64,000 nt of DNA, taken from Armatimonadota bacterium. Its GTDB lineage: Bacteria > Sysuimicrobiota > Sysuimicrobiia > Sysuimicrobiales > Sysuimicrobiaceae. The stretch is from contig JAVKGW010000002.1 of the NCBI GenBank assembly GCA_031460175.1, positions 248,001 to 312,000 of the forward strand, read 5' to 3'. Positions 9,608 through 21,991 of this stretch are shown here, piece after piece (within the stretch, counting starts at the first letter, position 1; the number at the start of each line of letters is the position of its first letter). The notes below the pieces were generated by a model that saw only the letters and a program-made list of their open reading frames with translations, was not told where the DNA came from and did no database searches. A program made the position numbers and the translations under genes.

Positions 9608-10585
9608 TCACCACGGGAGGAGCGTGCCCACTCCCCGCTCCTCCGCCCGCCGGAGGACCAGCATCCCCACCGCGAGGTCCTGGACCGCGTGGCCCACGGA
9701 CTTGAAGAGGGTGATCTCGTCCGGGGCCGTGCGGCCGGGCCGGGCTCCCGCGACCACCGCCCCCAGTTCCGTCACGGCACCCCAATCCAGCCGGCCCTCC
9801 GCCGCGGCGAGGATCAGGTCTCCCGCCTCGGCCCGGGCAGTTTCCAGGCTCTCCACGAACACCCGGCTGCGGGCCACGAGGTCCGCGGGGATCTCCCGGG
9901 CGGTCGGGGTAAACGCACCGATGGCATTGAGGTGCGTGCCGGGCGATACGTCCTCTGCCCGGAGCACGGGGACGGGGCTCGTGGTGGCGGTGATCACGAT
10001 GTCCGCGCCCCGCACCGCGGTTTCCGCGCTCGGCGCCGGGTACACGGAGGCCCCCCGGATCCAGGGCTGGCCCCGGGCCCAGGTCGCAAAGGCCTCCCGG
10101 TGCTCCGGGGTGCGGGCGTATACCCGGACCTGGGTCACCTCCCGAACCGCGCACACCGCCTCCAGCTGCGTCCGGGCCTGCACCCCGGCTCCGATCAGCC
10201 CTACGATCGCCGGCTCCCCGCGGGCCAACAGATCCGTGGCGAGTCCGCTGACCGCTCCCGTGCGGAGGGCGGTGAGGCTAGCGCCTTCCAGGAGCCCCAG
10301 CGGTCGGCCGGTGGAGAGGTCCTGGAGCAGGACGGCCGCGTGAAGGGTGGGAAGCCCCATCCCGGGGTTCTGCGGGTAGACGGCGACCGCCTTCACCCCC
10401 AGTCCGATCCCTTCCGCGAACCCGGGCATGTAGAGGGCACTCCCGGAGGGGGTGGGCAGGTGGATGCGTGGGGGGACGTGGACCCGGCCTTCCCACAAGG
10501 CCACGAAGGCCGCCCGGACCGCGGCGATGGCCTCCGCCATGGAGACGGTCCGGGCGACCTCTTCCGCGGAGAGGACCCGCAGCAC
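9608..10585 (-). CDS. ornithine cyclodeaminase/mu-crystallin family dehydrogenase
   Basis: 325-residue NAD(P)-dependent enzyme of the family that includes ornithine cyclodeaminase, archaeal alanine dehydrogenase and ketimine reductase. Visible features are the N-terminal substrate segment with PPRIHLP and LGVKAVAVYPQNP, the Rossmann motif IGAGVQARTQLEAV, ATTSPVPVL and the late FKSVGHAVQDLAVG. The family is functionally mixed, so the substrate cannot be decided; L-alanine, ornithine or a cyclic imine are all possible. GTG start at 10585 with GGGAGGCGG upstream, 15 bp after lon, so it is probably the last gene of the tig-clpP-clpX-lon operon. There is no argininosuccinate or arginine pathway gene nearby. 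Confidence 0.88.
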   Translation of the reverse strand: MLRVLSAEEVARTVSMAEAIAAVRAAFVALWEGRVHVPPRIHLPTPSGSALYMPGFAEGIGLGVKAVAVYPQNPGMGLPTLHAAVLLQDLSTGRPLGLLEGASLTALRTGAVSGLATDLLARGEPAIVGLIGAGVQARTQLEAVCAVREVTQVRVYARTPEHREAFATWARGQPWIRGASVYPAPSAETAVRGADIVITATTSPVPVLRAEDVSPGTHLNAIGAFTPTAREIPADLVARSRVFVESLETARAEAGDLILAAAEGRLDWGAVTELGAVVAGARPGRTAPDEITLFKSVGHAVQDLAVGMLVLRRAEERGVGTLLPW

Positions 10586-10600
10586 GAACCGCCTCCCAGG

Positions 10601-13036
10601 TTATGCCTGGGGCGGAGACGGGGGGACCTGAGCAGGTGTCTCCACCGGGATCCGGGGGACCTCCAGCAGCGGCTGCGGGGGAGCGGCTTCGGGTACCGCC
10701 GCGCGCTCCTTGGCGGGCAGCAACGCGGTCTCGAGGACTTCATCCATGTGCTCCACGAGCTTGAAGCGCAGCCGGCGCCGCACGTTCTCCGGGATCTCCA
10801 CGAGGTCCCGCTCGTTCTCCTTGGGCAGGATCACGGTCTCGATCCCCGCCCGGTGGGCGGCGATCACCTTCTCCTTCACCCCGCCGATGGGCAGAACCTT
10901 GCCCCGGAGGGTGATCTCGCCCGTCATGGCCACATCCTTGCGCACAGGCCGGCCCGTGAGGGCGCTGGCGAGGGCCGTGGCCATGGTGATGCCCGCGGAC
11001 GGGCCGTCCTTGGGCTGGGCCCCCGCGGGGACGTGGATGTGCACGTCGTACTTGCTGTACCAGTCCTCGTCCGCCCCGAGCCACCGGGTCCTCGACCGCA
11101 CGTAGCTCACCGCGGCCTGGGCGGATTCCTTCATCACGTCTCCCAGCTGACCGGTGAGCACGAGCTTGCCGCTCCCCTTGACCAGGGCCACCTCCACGGT
11201 CACGATGTCGCCGCCCACCTCCGTCCACACGAGGCCCGTGGCGGCGCCCACCTCGTCCTGCTTTTCCGCCACGCCATAGCGGAACCGGGGCGGCCCCAGG
11301 TAGCGGTGCAGCACCTTGTGCGTGATCCTTCGCGGTGCCCTTGGGTCTCCGCTCGCCACCCGGGTAGCCACCTTCCGGCAGATGGTGCCGATCTCCCGCT
11401 CCAGGTTCCGCACCCCCGCCTCCCGGGTGTACTCCCGGATGATCCGAAGGATCGCCTCATCGCTGAAGTGCAGACCCCGGTCCGCGAGGCCGTTTTCCCG
11501 CAGCTGCTTGGGCACCAGGAAGTGCTTGGCGATGGCCAGCTTCTCCTCCTCGATGTAGCCGGGAAAGCGGATCACCTCCATCCGGTCCCGGAGGGCGGGC
11601 GGGATGGTGTCCAGGATGTTGGCGGTGCAGATGAACATCACCTCGCTCAGGTCAAACGGAAGCTCCAGGTAGTGGTCGCTGAAGGCGTGGTTCTGCTCCG
11701 GGTCCAGGGCCTCCAGCAACGCCGCGGAGGGGTCTCCCCGGAAGTCCAGGCCCAGCTTGTCAATTTCGTCCAGCATGAATACGGGATTCTTGCTCCCCGC
11801 CATCTTCATGCCCTGGATGATCCGGCCCGGGAGCGCCCCCACGTAGGTGCGCCGGTGGCCCCGGATCTCCGCCTCGTCCCGCACTCCGCCCAGCGACACC
11901 CGCACGAACTTCCGACCGAGGGCCCGGGCGATGGACTTGCCGAGGGAGGTCTTGCCCACCCCTGGCGGTCCCACGAAGCAGAGGATGGGGCCCCGGGTCC
12001 CGGGACTCAGCTTGCGCACCGCCAGGTACTCGATGATCCGGTCCTTCGCCTTCCGCAACCCGTAGTGATCCTCGTCCAGGATCCGCCGGGCCTCCTGGAT
12101 GTCCAGGCGGTCCTCCGTGCGCACGCTCCAGGGAAGGGCCAGGATCCAGTCCAGGTAGGTGCGCACCACCACCGCCTCCGCCACCATGGGCGGCATCTTC
12201 TCCAGGCGGCTCAGCTCCTCCAGGGCCTTCTCCCGGACATAATCCGGGAGATTCGCGGCCTCGATCTTCTTCCGGTACTCCTCCACCTCCGCCTGCCGCT
12301 CGTCCCGCTCTCCCAGCTCCTGCTGAATGGCCTTCAGCTGCTCCTTGAGGTAGTACTCCCGCTGGGAGCGCTCCATGGACTTGCGGACCCGGTTCTGGAT
12401 CTTCCGCTCCAGCTCCAGGATCTCGAGCTCCCGGTGAAGGATCTGGGCCAGGAGCTCCAGCCGGCCCGCGGGGTCCAATTCCAACAGCTGCTGGCGCTCC
12501 TCCACCTTGAGGGGGAGGTGCTGGGCCACGAGGTCCGCGAGCTTGCCGGGCTCCTCCGTCCCCATGATGGCCATGAAGGCCTCCGGAGGCACGGACCGGC
12601 TCAACCGCGCGTACCGCTCGAACTGCGCCGACACGCCCCGCATGAGGGCCTCGATCTCCACGGTGCGCTCCGCGGTGTCCTCCACCGCCTCCGCCCGCAC
12701 CGCGAAGTAGGGATCCGTGCGGACGAACTCCAGGATCCTCGCCCGCACCAGCCCCTCCACCATCACCTGGAGGACCCCGTCGGGCTGGCGGCCCACGTTG
12801 ATGATCCGGGCGATGGTCCCCCACCCGAAGAGGTCCTCAGGCTTGGGATCCTCGATGTTCTCGTCCCGCTGGGCCACCAGCAGCAGCAGCCGTTCGCCCT
12901 CCATGGCCTGCTCCAGGGCCCGGATGGACTTGGGTCGTCCCACGCCCAGGGCCAGGGAGGCGTGCGGGAGGACCACCACCCCCTTCAGGGCAAGCAGGGG
13001 AAGGACTGCCGGATATCCCGTCCGTGTCTCGCTCAT
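10601..13036 (-). CDS. lon: ATP-dependent protease La (Lon)
   Basis: 811-residue AAA+ protease degrading misfolded and regulatory proteins in the cytoplasm. In order: the LAN substrate-binding domain (starts [17 protein letters not shown]), a long coiled coil with the [18 protein letters not shown] signature, Walker A GPPGVGKT at about 356-363, Walker [11 protein letters not shown], and the Ser-Lys protease domain. Catalytic Ser is in [11 protein letters not shown] near 679 and Lys in [13 protein letters not shown] near 721. The ATG at 13036 has GGAGGGATC upstream. The tail is Pro/Ala-rich and not conserved. It follows clpX by 73 bp, grouping ClpXP and Lon proteolysis with trigger factor. Confidence 0.97.
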   Translation of the reverse strand: MSETRTGYPAVLPLLALKGVVVLPHASLALGVGRPKSIRALEQAMEGERLLLLVAQRDENIEDPKPEDLFGWGTIARIINVGRQPDGVLQVMVEGLVRARILEFVRTDPYFAVRAEAVEDTAERTVEIEALMRGVSAQFERYARLSRSVPPEAFMAIMGTEEPGKLADLVAQHLPLKVEERQQLLELDPAGRLELLAQILHRELEILELERKIQNRVRKSMERSQREYYLKEQLKAIQQELGERDERQAEVEEYRKKIEAANLPDYVREKALEELSRLEKMPPMVAEAVVVRTYLDWILALPWSVRTEDRLDIQEARRILDEDHYGLRKAKDRIIEYLAVRKLSPGTRGPILCFVGPPGVGKTSLGKSIARALGRKFVRVSLGGVRDEAEIRGHRRTYVGALPGRIIQGMKMAGSKNPVFMLDEIDKLGLDFRGDPSAALLEALDPEQNHAFSDHYLELPFDLSEVMFICTANILDTIPPALRDRMEVIRFPGYIEEEKLAIAKHFLVPKQLRENGLADRGLHFSDEAILRIIREYTREAGVRNLEREIGTICRKVATRVASGDPRAPRRITHKVLHRYLGPPRFRYGVAEKQDEVGAATGLVWTEVGGDIVTVEVALVKGSGKLVLTGQLGDVMKESAQAAVSYVRSRTRWLGADEDWYSKYDVHIHVPAGAQPKDGPSAGITMATALASALTGRPVRKDVAMTGEITLRGKVLPIGGVKEKVIAAHRAGIETVILPKENERDLVEIPENVRRRLRFKLVEHMDEVLETALLPAKERAAVPEAAPPQPLLEVPRIPVETPAQVPPSPPQA

Positions 13037-13109
13037 GATCCCTCCACCGGTTCGCGCCTTCACCCCTGTATACGCAAGGGAGGGCGGGAAGATTCCACCG
13101 CGCGGCGAA

Positions 13110-14402
13110 CTAGCTGGCCGGCCGTTCCTTCGGCAACCGCTTGGCCTCCGCCGCGGTGATCAGGATGGGGGGGACCCGACGCTCCACCGCCTCCAGGGTC
13201 ACCAGACACCGCTTCACGTCCGGGCGGGAGGGGATCTCGTACATCACATCCAGCATGATGTCCTCGATGATGGTCCTGAGCCCTCGGGCGCCCGTGTTGC
13301 GGGCCATGGCCTCCCGGGCGATGGCCCGCAAGGCCTCTTCCGTGAACACCAGATCCACCCCGTCCATCTCCAGGATCCGCTGGTACTGACGCACCAGGGC
13401 GTTTTTGGGTTCCACCAGGATGCGCACCAACTGTTCCTCCGTAAGGGGGTCCAGGGTGACCACGATGGGGAGCCGGCCGATGAATTCCGGGATGAGGCCG
13501 TAACGCAGGAGGTCCTGGGGCATCACCTGACGCAATAGCTCGCCCGTGTCCCGGGCCCGGGCCTCGCTCTGGGCTCCGAACCCGATGCTGGCCCGCCGCA
13601 CCCGGCTCTCCACGATCTTGTCCAACCCCTCGAAGGCTCCCCCACAGATGAAGAGGATGTTGGTGGTGTCGATCTGGATGAACTCCTGGTGGGGGTGCTT
13701 CCGGCCCCCTTGCGGGGGGACGTTGGCCACCGTCCCCTCCAGGATCTTCAGCAGGGCCTGCTGAACCCCCTCCCCGCTCACGTCCCGGGTGATGGAGGGG
13801 TTCTCGGACTTGCGGGCGATCTTGTCCACCTCGTCGATGTAGACGATTCCGCGCTCCGCGCGCTTCACGTCGTAGTCCGCGGCCTGGATGAGGCGGAGGA
13901 GGATGTTCTCCACGTCCTCGCCCACGTATCCCGCCTCCGTGAGGCTCGTGGCATCCGCGATGGCGAAGGGAACGTCCAGGATCTTCGCCAGGGTCTGGGC
14001 CAGGTACGTCTTGCCGCAGCCCGTGGGCCCGATGAGGAGGATGTTGCTCTTCTGGAGCTCCACGTCGTTGGGGCGGCGCTGGCCGATGCGCTTGTAGTGG
14101 TTGTACACGGCCACGGCCAGGACCTTCTTCGCCCGCTCCTGCCCCACCACGTACTGGCACAGAGCCTCGTAGATTTCCTGGGGCTTGGGAAGGCTGCGGG
14201 GGGTTACCTCATCCGGCTCCCCGTAGAGCTCCTCCTCCAGGATCTCGTTGCACAGCTCGATGCACTCGTCGCAGATGTATACCCCTGGCCCGGCCACCAG
14301 CTTGCGCACCTGCTCCTGGGGCTTCCCACAGAAGGAGCACTTGAGCCGGTCGTGCTCGTCCCCGAACCGGAACATGCGTCCGCCCCCGAAGCCCTTCGCC
14401 AT
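13110..14402 (-). CDS. clpX: ATP-dependent Clp protease ATP-binding subunit ClpX
   Basis: 430-residue AAA+ unfoldase that recognises substrates and feeds them to ClpP. The N-terminal zinc-binding domain has Cys22, Cys25, Cys44 and Cys47 ([19 protein letters not shown]). Walker A is GPTGCGKT at 125-132, Walker [10 protein letters not shown] follows, and the sensor regions and ClpP-contact IGF loop (SIGFGAQSE) are present. ATG at 14402 with GGAGGGGACG upstream, 14 bp after clpP. The intact IGF loop indicates the unfoldase can still dock on ClpP although that ClpP has an altered catalytic residue. Confidence 0.97.
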   Translation of the reverse strand: MAKGFGGGRMFRFGDEHDRLKCSFCGKPQEQVRKLVAGPGVYICDECIELCNEILEEELYGEPDEVTPRSLPKPQEIYEALCQYVVGQERAKKVLAVAVYNHYKRIGQRRPNDVELQKSNILLIGPTGCGKTYLAQTLAKILDVPFAIADATSLTEAGYVGEDVENILLRLIQAADYDVKRAERGIVYIDEVDKIARKSENPSITRDVSGEGVQQALLKILEGTVANVPPQGGRKHPHQEFIQIDTTNILFICGGAFEGLDKIVESRVRRASIGFGAQSEARARDTGELLRQVMPQDLLRYGLIPEFIGRLPIVVTLDPLTEEQLVRILVEPKNALVRQYQRILEMDGVDLVFTEEALRAIAREAMARNTGARGLRTIIEDIMLDVMYEIPSRPDVKRCLVTLEAVERRVPPILITAAEAKRLPKERPAS

Positions 14403-14416
14403 CGTCCCCTCCGGTC

Positions 14417-15040
14417 CTAGCCGGTTTGGTTTGCCTTCGCGTACGCGGCCACCTTCTCCGGCCGCGGTTCGATGACTTGATCGATGAGCCCGTACTCCTT
14501 CGCCTTCTGAGCACTCATCCAGAAGTTCCGGTCCGTGTCCCGCTCGATGCGCTCGAGGGGCTGGCCCGTATGCCGACTCAGGATCTCGTTCACGATCCGA
14601 CGCATCTCCAGGAACTCCCGGGCCTGGATCTCGATGTCCGTGACCTGCCCCTGCGCGCCGCCCCACGGCTGGTGGATCATGATGCGGGAGTACGGCAGGG
14701 CTCCCCGCTTCCCCTTCGTGCCGCCCGCCAGCAGCAGGGCCGCGGCAGAGGCCGCAAGCCCCACGCAGATGGTGGCCACGTCTGGCTGGATGTGCTGCAT
14801 GGTGTCGTAGATGGCGAGCCCCGCGGTGATGGATCCGCCGGGACTGTTGATGTAGAGCTGGATGTCCTTTTGAGGATCCTCGTAGGCCAGGAACAACAGC
14901 TGCGCGATCACCAGATTCGCGGTCTCGTCGTCGATGGGACCGCCCAGGAAGACGATGCGATCCTTCAGCAGACGCGAGTAGATGTCGTAGGCGCGCTCTC
15001 CCCGCGCGCTCTGCTCGACCACGATGGGTACCAGGGTCAT
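14417..15040 (-). CDS. clpP: Clp protease proteolytic subunit ClpP with Asn in place of catalytic Asp
   Basis: 207-residue serine peptidase that forms the ClpXP barrel. Ser98 ([10 protein letters not shown]) and His123 ([11 protein letters not shown]) of the triad are in place. The third residue, Asp in the usual DTxRD segment, is read here as Asn172 ([10 protein letters not shown]). The spacing from HTGQ matches E. coli ClpP exactly, so this is a substitution and not an alignment slip. Listeria ClpP1 is a known example with Asn at this position and lowered or partner-dependent activity. No second clpP is in the window. The start ATG at 15040 overlaps the tig stop (ATGA). Confidence 0.95.
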   Translation of the reverse strand: MTLVPIVVEQSARGERAYDIYSRLLKDRIVFLGGPIDDETANLVIAQLLFLAYEDPQKDIQLYINSPGGSITAGLAIYDTMQHIQPDVATICVGLAASAAALLLAGGTKGKRGALPYSRIMIHQPWGGAQGQVTDIEIQAREFLEMRRIVNEILSRHTGQPLERIERDTDRNFWMSAQKAKEYGLIDQVIEPRPEKVAAYAKANQTG

Positions 15041-16320
15041 ACGGACTCCTCCCCCGACGAACTCTGAATCTCCGCTCCGCTCGCCACCGCCACCAGGAAG
15101 GCCAGGGTCTTGCGCCGGCGCAGCTGGGACCGCAGGGAAGATTCCCGTCCTTCCTCCTGCAGCCACCGCCGCACCTCCGCCGCCTCCCGACCCAGCTCCT
15201 GCGCTAGGTTCTCGACCTCCCGCCGAAGCTCCTCCTCCGTGGGCTCCAGGCGTTCGAGCTCCCCGATCCGGTCCAGGACGAGCCGGGCCCGCACCCGGCG
15301 CTCCGCCGCGGGCCGGTACTCCTCGTGCAGCTGCTCCAGGGTCTTCCCGGACAGGGCCAGGTACCGCTCCAGGGTCAGGCCCCTCCCCCGGAGCCGGTCC
15401 ACCAGGTCCTCCAGGAGCGCGTGGATCTCCGCGTGCACGAGGCTCTCGGGCAGGTCCACCTCGCTTCCCTCCACCACCCTCCGCAGAACCTCCGTTTCGT
15501 ACTCCTCCGCGGCGCGCCGGGCCGCCTCCTCCCCGAGCTTCTGGCGCACCTCCTCCCGGAGGGCCTCCAGGGTCTGGTGATCGCTCACCTGACGTGCGAA
15601 GGCATCGTCCAGGGGCGGGAGGTCCCGGCGGCGCACGCCAACCACTACAACCTTCAGGAGGTGCCCCTCATTCCAGGGAACCTCCACGGTCTGGCCTTCC
15701 CGGGCTCCCTGAAGGGCCTCCGCCAGGGCTTTCGGGGTCTCCTGGCCTCCCAGTTCCAGGAGCAGCTCCCTGCCCGGTCCGAACCGGGACTCCCCCTCCG
15801 GTGCCTCCTCCACCCGGATCAGGACGAAGTCACCCGGTTCCGCGGATCCCTCCTTCGCCACGAGTTGTGCGAACTGGGCCCGCATGGCCTCCAGGGTCCG
15901 GTCCACCTCTTCCTCCGTTACTTCCGGCTCCGGCCGGGGAATCCGGAGGGAGCGGTAGTCCATGGGCCGAACCTCGGGAACCACCTCCACCGTGGCCCGC
16001 AGCCGGAGCGGCTGGCCTTCCACCAGCCCCTCCACGTCCACCTGAGGGCGGGTGAGGGGTCGGATTCCCGTCTGGGTCACCGCCTCCTGGAGGACCTCCG
16101 GCACCAGCTCCTCGAGGGCCGTCTCCTGCACCACCTGCTTACCAAGGTACCGCTCCAGGAGAAACCGGGGAGCCCTGCCCCGCCGGAAGCCCGGCACGGT
16201 GGTGGAGCGTCCCAGACGGGCAAACGCACGCTCGAGGGCTCGATCCACCCGCTCCGGGGGAACCTCCACCTCCAGGATCGCCCGGCTTCCCGGTTCGCGA
16301 TGCACCTCCACCTTCAGCAT
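15037..16320 (-). CDS. tig: trigger factor
   Basis: Ribosome-bound chaperone and peptidyl-prolyl isomerase, 427 residues. The N-terminal ribosome-docking domain contains the signature-like [19 protein letters not shown] (residues about 43-61). A central FKBP-type domain ([14 protein letters not shown] to [12 protein letters not shown]) and the long helical C-terminal arms follow. ATG at 16320 with GGGAGGAG upstream. Its stop overlaps the clpP start. Transcription could begin at the tRNA-Leu/tRNA-Lys region immediately upstream, since only 15 bp separate tRNA-Leu from the tig start codon. Confidence 0.96.
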   Translation of the reverse strand: MLKVEVHREPGSRAILEVEVPPERVDRALERAFARLGRSTTVPGFRRGRAPRFLLERYLGKQVVQETALEELVPEVLQEAVTQTGIRPLTRPQVDVEGLVEGQPLRLRATVEVVPEVRPMDYRSLRIPRPEPEVTEEEVDRTLEAMRAQFAQLVAKEGSAEPGDFVLIRVEEAPEGESRFGPGRELLLELGGQETPKALAEALQGAREGQTVEVPWNEGHLLKVVVVGVRRRDLPPLDDAFARQVSDHQTLEALREEVRQKLGEEAARRAAEEYETEVLRRVVEGSEVDLPESLVHAEIHALLEDLVDRLRGRGLTLERYLALSGKTLEQLHEEYRPAAERRVRARLVLDRIGELERLEPTEEELRREVENLAQELGREAAEVRRWLQEEGRESSLRSQLRRRKTLAFLVAVASGAEIQSSSGEESV

Positions 16321-16335
16321 CGGCTCCTCCCTGGG

Positions 16336-16420
16336 TGGTGCGGGCGGAGGGACTCGAACCCCCACGGGCAACCCCACCGGATCCTAAGTCCGGCGCGTCT
16401 GCCGGTTCCGCCACGCCCGC
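16336..16420 (-). tRNA. tRNA-Leu (UAG)
   Basis: 85-nt class II tRNA with encoded CCA. The acceptor GCGGGCG pairs with CGCCCGC. The anticodon loop CTTAGGA gives UAG, reading CUA and related CUN codons. A long variable arm and the T loop GTTCGAGTC are present. It ends 15 bp before the tig start, so tig may be co-transcribed and released by tRNA processing. Confidence 0.95.
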
Positions 16421-16440
16421 GACTCATCGAACTCCTTCCC

Positions 16441-16480
16441 GAAACCAAAGCCCCGCAGGCCACCTCACCCCTGCGGGGCC
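16441..16480 (-). terminator. hairpin between tRNA-Lys and tRNA-Leu, likely Rho-independent terminator
   Basis: A perfect 10-bp inverted repeat (GCCCCGCAGG at 16450-16459 and its complement at 16470-16479, 10-nt loop) lies 14 nt after tRNA-Lys on the minus strand. It is followed by TTTGGTTT. It probably ends or attenuates transcription arriving from the DUF881 gene and tRNA-Lys before tRNA-Leu and tig. The T-run is imperfect, so partial read-through is possible. Confidence 0.6.
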
Positions 16481-16493
16481 AAAGTCCACATCC

Positions 16494-16569
16494 TGGTGGG
16501 CCGTGCAGGACTCGAACCTGCAACCTTGGGATTAAGAGTCCCCTGCTCTACCAGTTGAGCTAACGGCCC
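16494..16569 (-). tRNA. tRNA-Lys (CUU)
   Basis: 76-nt tRNA with encoded CCA. The acceptor GGGCCGT pairs with ACGGCCC. The anticodon loop CTCTTAA gives CUU, reading AAG, the favoured Lys codon at this base composition. The D arm (GCTCAACTGGTAGAGC) and T arm (GCAGGTTCGAGTCCTGC) are complete. Confidence 0.96.
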
Positions 16570-16606
16570 ATCCACATGGTAGCAACGGACCTCTGTCCTG
16601 TCCAGG

Positions 16607-17350
16607 TTACGGGACGGGCCTCGCCCACCGCGCTCCCAGGGGCCCCGCGTAGGCCGGAAGGCGCAGGGAGGGGACCCGGCGGATCCGGATCGAGACCCCC
16701 ATGGACCGCAGACCCTCCACGTATCCTCCGGGGATCCGGAGGGCCGCCTCCATGAGATCCGCGTCTCCGATCGCCCGGATCACGTAGGGAGGGGAGATGG
16801 GGACCCCGTCTACCAGGATCCTCGGGCCGGACTGCTGGAACCCCGACCGCGCCAACACCCGCTGGCCGCTCACCGCAACAGCTTCTGCCCCGGAGGCCCA
16901 CAGCTCGTTCACGAGCCCCGCCAACTCCGTGGCCTGCACCCGCCCTCCCGAGGGGCCTACGAGCGAGTTCACCCCCCCCTCCACCCGCACCTCGACTCCA
17001 GGTCCCCGCACGGGCACGAGTCCGAGGGCCATCCGCTGCTCTTCCAGCTCCTGAGCCAGGACGGCGCCCAGGGCCTTCCCCTCCGCGACCAGGGTCTCGT
17101 ACTCCTGTAGCCGCCTCCGGAGGTCGGTCACCTCTGCTTCGAGGGCCTTCCGGGCGGTCTCCGCCTGGGCCACCAGCGCCGCCAGCTCCTCCACCCGGCG
17201 GGAGGGGAGCTCCGTCCGCTGCCGGAGCTCCCGGGCGCTGCGGACCTGGACCACCACCAGGAACCCCAGGAGGAGGCCAACCCCTCCCAGGGCAGCCCAC
17301 GCTTCCCAGAACCGGTGCCGCCCCTCCACAGGCTCATCTACCCGGGCCAT
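16607..17350 (-). CDS. DUF881 family membrane-anchored protein
   Basis: 247-residue protein with one N-terminal membrane helix (about 15-37), then a coiled coil (LAALVAQAETARKALEAEV onward) and a C-terminal DUF881 domain with RGPGVEVRV, ELAGLVNELWASGAEAVAVSGQR and PPYVIRAIGD. DUF881 proteins (YlxW/YlxX type) are encoded near division or cell-wall genes in Gram-positive bacteria, and their function is not settled. Start MARVDEPVEG at 17350; an upstream in-frame ATG would run into the groL promoter. It is alone here, upstream of tRNA-Lys on the same strand and divergent from groL. Confidence 0.85.
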   Translation of the reverse strand: MARVDEPVEGRHRFWEAWAALGGVGLLLGFLVVVQVRSARELRQRTELPSRRVEELAALVAQAETARKALEAEVTDLRRRLQEYETLVAEGKALGAVLAQELEEQRMALGLVPVRGPGVEVRVEGGVNSLVGPSGGRVQATELAGLVNELWASGAEAVAVSGQRVLARSGFQQSGPRILVDGVPISPPYVIRAIGDADLMEAALRIPGGYVEGLRSMGVSIRIRRVPSLRLPAYAGPLGARWARPVP

Positions 17351-17364
17351 TTTACCAGAACGAC

Positions 17365-17393
17365 TTGCAACTCCCGTCAGACCGCCCAAAAAT
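17365..17393 (+). promoter_or_regulatory. probable groL promoter
   Basis: TTGCAA (17365-17370), a 17-bp spacer and AAAAAT (17388-17393) match a housekeeping sigma-70 promoter moderately (-10 four of six). The start site would fall at about 17400, just before the CIRCE repeat, which is the usual arrangement for HrcA repression. The -10 is weak, so this is a candidate. Confidence 0.45.
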
Positions 17394-17405
17394 GGAAAAC
17401 CGGGG

Positions 17406-19101
<1,696 letters not shown>

Positions 19102-19117
19102 ACCGGGAAGGAAGGCC

Positions 19118-19154
19118 GGGCCGGGGACCTGTCGGTCCCCGGCCCGTTCTGTTT
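19118..19154 (+). terminator. Rho-independent terminator after groL
   Basis: A 12-bp perfect GC-rich stem (19118-19129 with 19134-19145) closes a TGTC loop and is followed by GTTCTGTTT. It begins 16 bp after the groL stop. It faces the convergent isocitrate lyase gene, whose stop lies 11 bp further on, and may serve groL only because the T tract is on the plus strand. Confidence 0.8.
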
Positions 19155-19165
19155 ATCGGGGACGG

Positions 19166-20475
<1,310 letters not shown>

Positions 20476-20479
<4 letters not shown>

Positions 20480-20697
20480 CGAACTCCCTCCATCTGCATC
20501 TTCCATCCGTAGACGTCAAGGCCCGCGATCCCCGCGAGCGCGGGTTCCGCCCACGAAGACCGGTCCGCACAGTCCTGGCAGTAGATGGTGGCCTCGGGGC
20601 GGTACGCGCACTCCGGGCAACACGGCGCACCGCAGGCCTGGCAGGTCCAGGCGTCCATCCACCGTACCACACGGCCGCACGGGCACTTCCGCATCAT
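20476..20697 (-). CDS. small eight-cysteine zinc-binding protein coupled to aceA
   Basis: 73-residue protein with cysteines at 5, 7, 19, 22, 27, 30, 40 and 43, paired CxC, CxxC, CxxC and CxxC (plus Cys26). This spacing suggests two zinc ions in a RING/B-box-like or double zinc-ribbon fold. The last 25 residues are not Cys-rich. It has a good ribosome site (GGGAGGGG) before ATG ATG, and its stop overlaps the aceA start. I do not recognise a named family. A structural or regulatory link to isocitrate lyase is suggested only by the coupling; a generic zinc-ribbon protein is the alternative. Confidence 0.7.
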
Positions 20698-20812
20698 GGC
20701 GCACCCCTCCCTTTTCAGTGTGGCCGTGGATCCGGGCGGGTTCCACTTCCGGGCGACGAACGGTCGGATTTTCCGGTTCAGCGGTGGGTTTTGTGAGACG
20801 TTTCCCCGCGCC

Positions 20813-21913
20813 TCAGGTGGTGGCCGCCTCCTCGTCCTCGAAGAGGTTTCCCTCCAGGGGCAGGTTCTCCACCGAGGGCGTTCGGAGGAGCTCGATCCGG
20901 AAGAGGGCGGAGAAGTACCAGAGGTGCCCCGGCCGGGTGCGCACGGGAAGCCACTGCCAGGCCCGCATGGTCTCCACGTAGTCCCAGTTGGCGTAGGCGT
21001 TGAACGCGTCCCGGATGTCTGTAATCACCGCGCCCAGATCCAGAAGGATCCGCTGGATGCGGGCCCACTTCTCGAGGCTGGACTCCCCGTGGGTGAGGCC
21101 GAAGTACCCCGCGGCTCCCGCCCCGTGGAGGGCCGCCACTCCCCGCTCCAGGAAAGCCCGGAATCCCCGCAGGCTTTCCGTGGGATCCGTGAAGAAGGTG
21201 TCGAAGCGCGCCCGCCACACCTCCGGAAGGGGAGAGCGCACGTCGTAGACGTGGGCCTCCACCCGGTCCAGGCCCTCCCGGTCCGCCACCTCCCGGATGA
21301 ATCCCACGATCCGTTCGTCCACGTCCACCACCACCACCCGCCGGGGTTGGCGGGTGAGGGCGAGGGCGATGCTCACCAGGTCGTCGTCCCCGAGAACGAA
21401 GACCTCCTTGTCCTGTACGTCCCCCCGCTCCAGGGCAAAGGCCACCCGGGCCAGGGTGGTCTCCTCCGTGACGTAGCCCTGGTCGAAGGCCTGGAGGGCG
21501 GGTGGGCGGTCATGGGCGATGGCGCGGAAGCGCCTCGTGACCTCCTCCCCCAGGACCCCGGGATCTACCCCCCGCCCCCCGCAGCGGGAGCAGGCGGCTT
21601 CCCGGGTCGGGGGGATCCCGAGGGTTCCGACCCACCTCGACCCCTCCGGGCTGAGGCGCAGGTGGGCCCCCTCCGGCAGCACCAGCCCCTGGAGGATCAG
21701 CTCCTGCAGGAAGGCGCAGAGGAAACGGATGGGGGCCCGGCTCAGCCGGAAGACCTCCCAGAGGTCGGCCGTGACCTGAAGGGCTCCCAGGGCCCGCTCC
21801 GCATCGCGCCGGCTCACCACCACCGGCACCCGCTCGCGCACCCGTTCGAGAACCGCGTGCAGGCGTTCCTGGGCTTGCCGGCGATCCGCCACGCGGGGTA
21901 CGTTCCGTCCCAT
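20813..21913 (-). CDS. bpsA: N4-bis(aminopropyl)spermidine synthase (branched-chain polyamine synthase)
   Basis: 366-residue aminopropyltransferase adding two aminopropyl groups from decarboxylated S-adenosylmethionine to the same nitrogen of spermidine. The Rossmann core carries GDDDLVSIAL, the DD-acidic motif that marks BpsA, then VVVVDVDERIVGFI and FDTFFTDPTESLRG. An N-terminal winged-helix region and a Cys pair (CSRCGGRG) are present. Branched polyamines stabilise nucleic acids in thermophiles such as Thermus and Thermococcus, so the gene hints at growth at high temperature. ATG at 21913 with GGAGGTGA upstream. No speE or speD is nearby, so the substrate supply must be encoded elsewhere. 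Confidence 0.92.
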   Translation of the reverse strand: MGRNVPRVADRRQAQERLHAVLERVRERVPVVVSRRDAERALGALQVTADLWEVFRLSRAPIRFLCAFLQELILQGLVLPEGAHLRLSPEGSRWVGTLGIPPTREAACSRCGGRGVDPGVLGEEVTRRFRAIAHDRPPALQAFDQGYVTEETTLARVAFALERGDVQDKEVFVLGDDDLVSIALALTRQPRRVVVVDVDERIVGFIREVADREGLDRVEAHVYDVRSPLPEVWRARFDTFFTDPTESLRGFRAFLERGVAALHGAGAAGYFGLTHGESSLEKWARIQRILLDLGAVITDIRDAFNAYANWDYVETMRAWQWLPVRTRPGHLWYFSALFRIELLRTPSVENLPLEGNLFEDEEAATT

Positions 21914-21991
21914 GCGCTCACCTCCTCCGCCCAAGGGCTGCATCCTAAAGGGTACGGTCAGGACGGAAATGAGGAAAGGCGAGGGAAACGG

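Noticed and set aside
9254-13159. A 1301-codon open frame on the plus strand
   Set aside because: It is antisense to lon, the ornithine cyclodeaminase-family gene and part of valS, and arises from high-GC codon use. Its product is low-complexity Gly/Pro/His/Arg with no recognisable domain.
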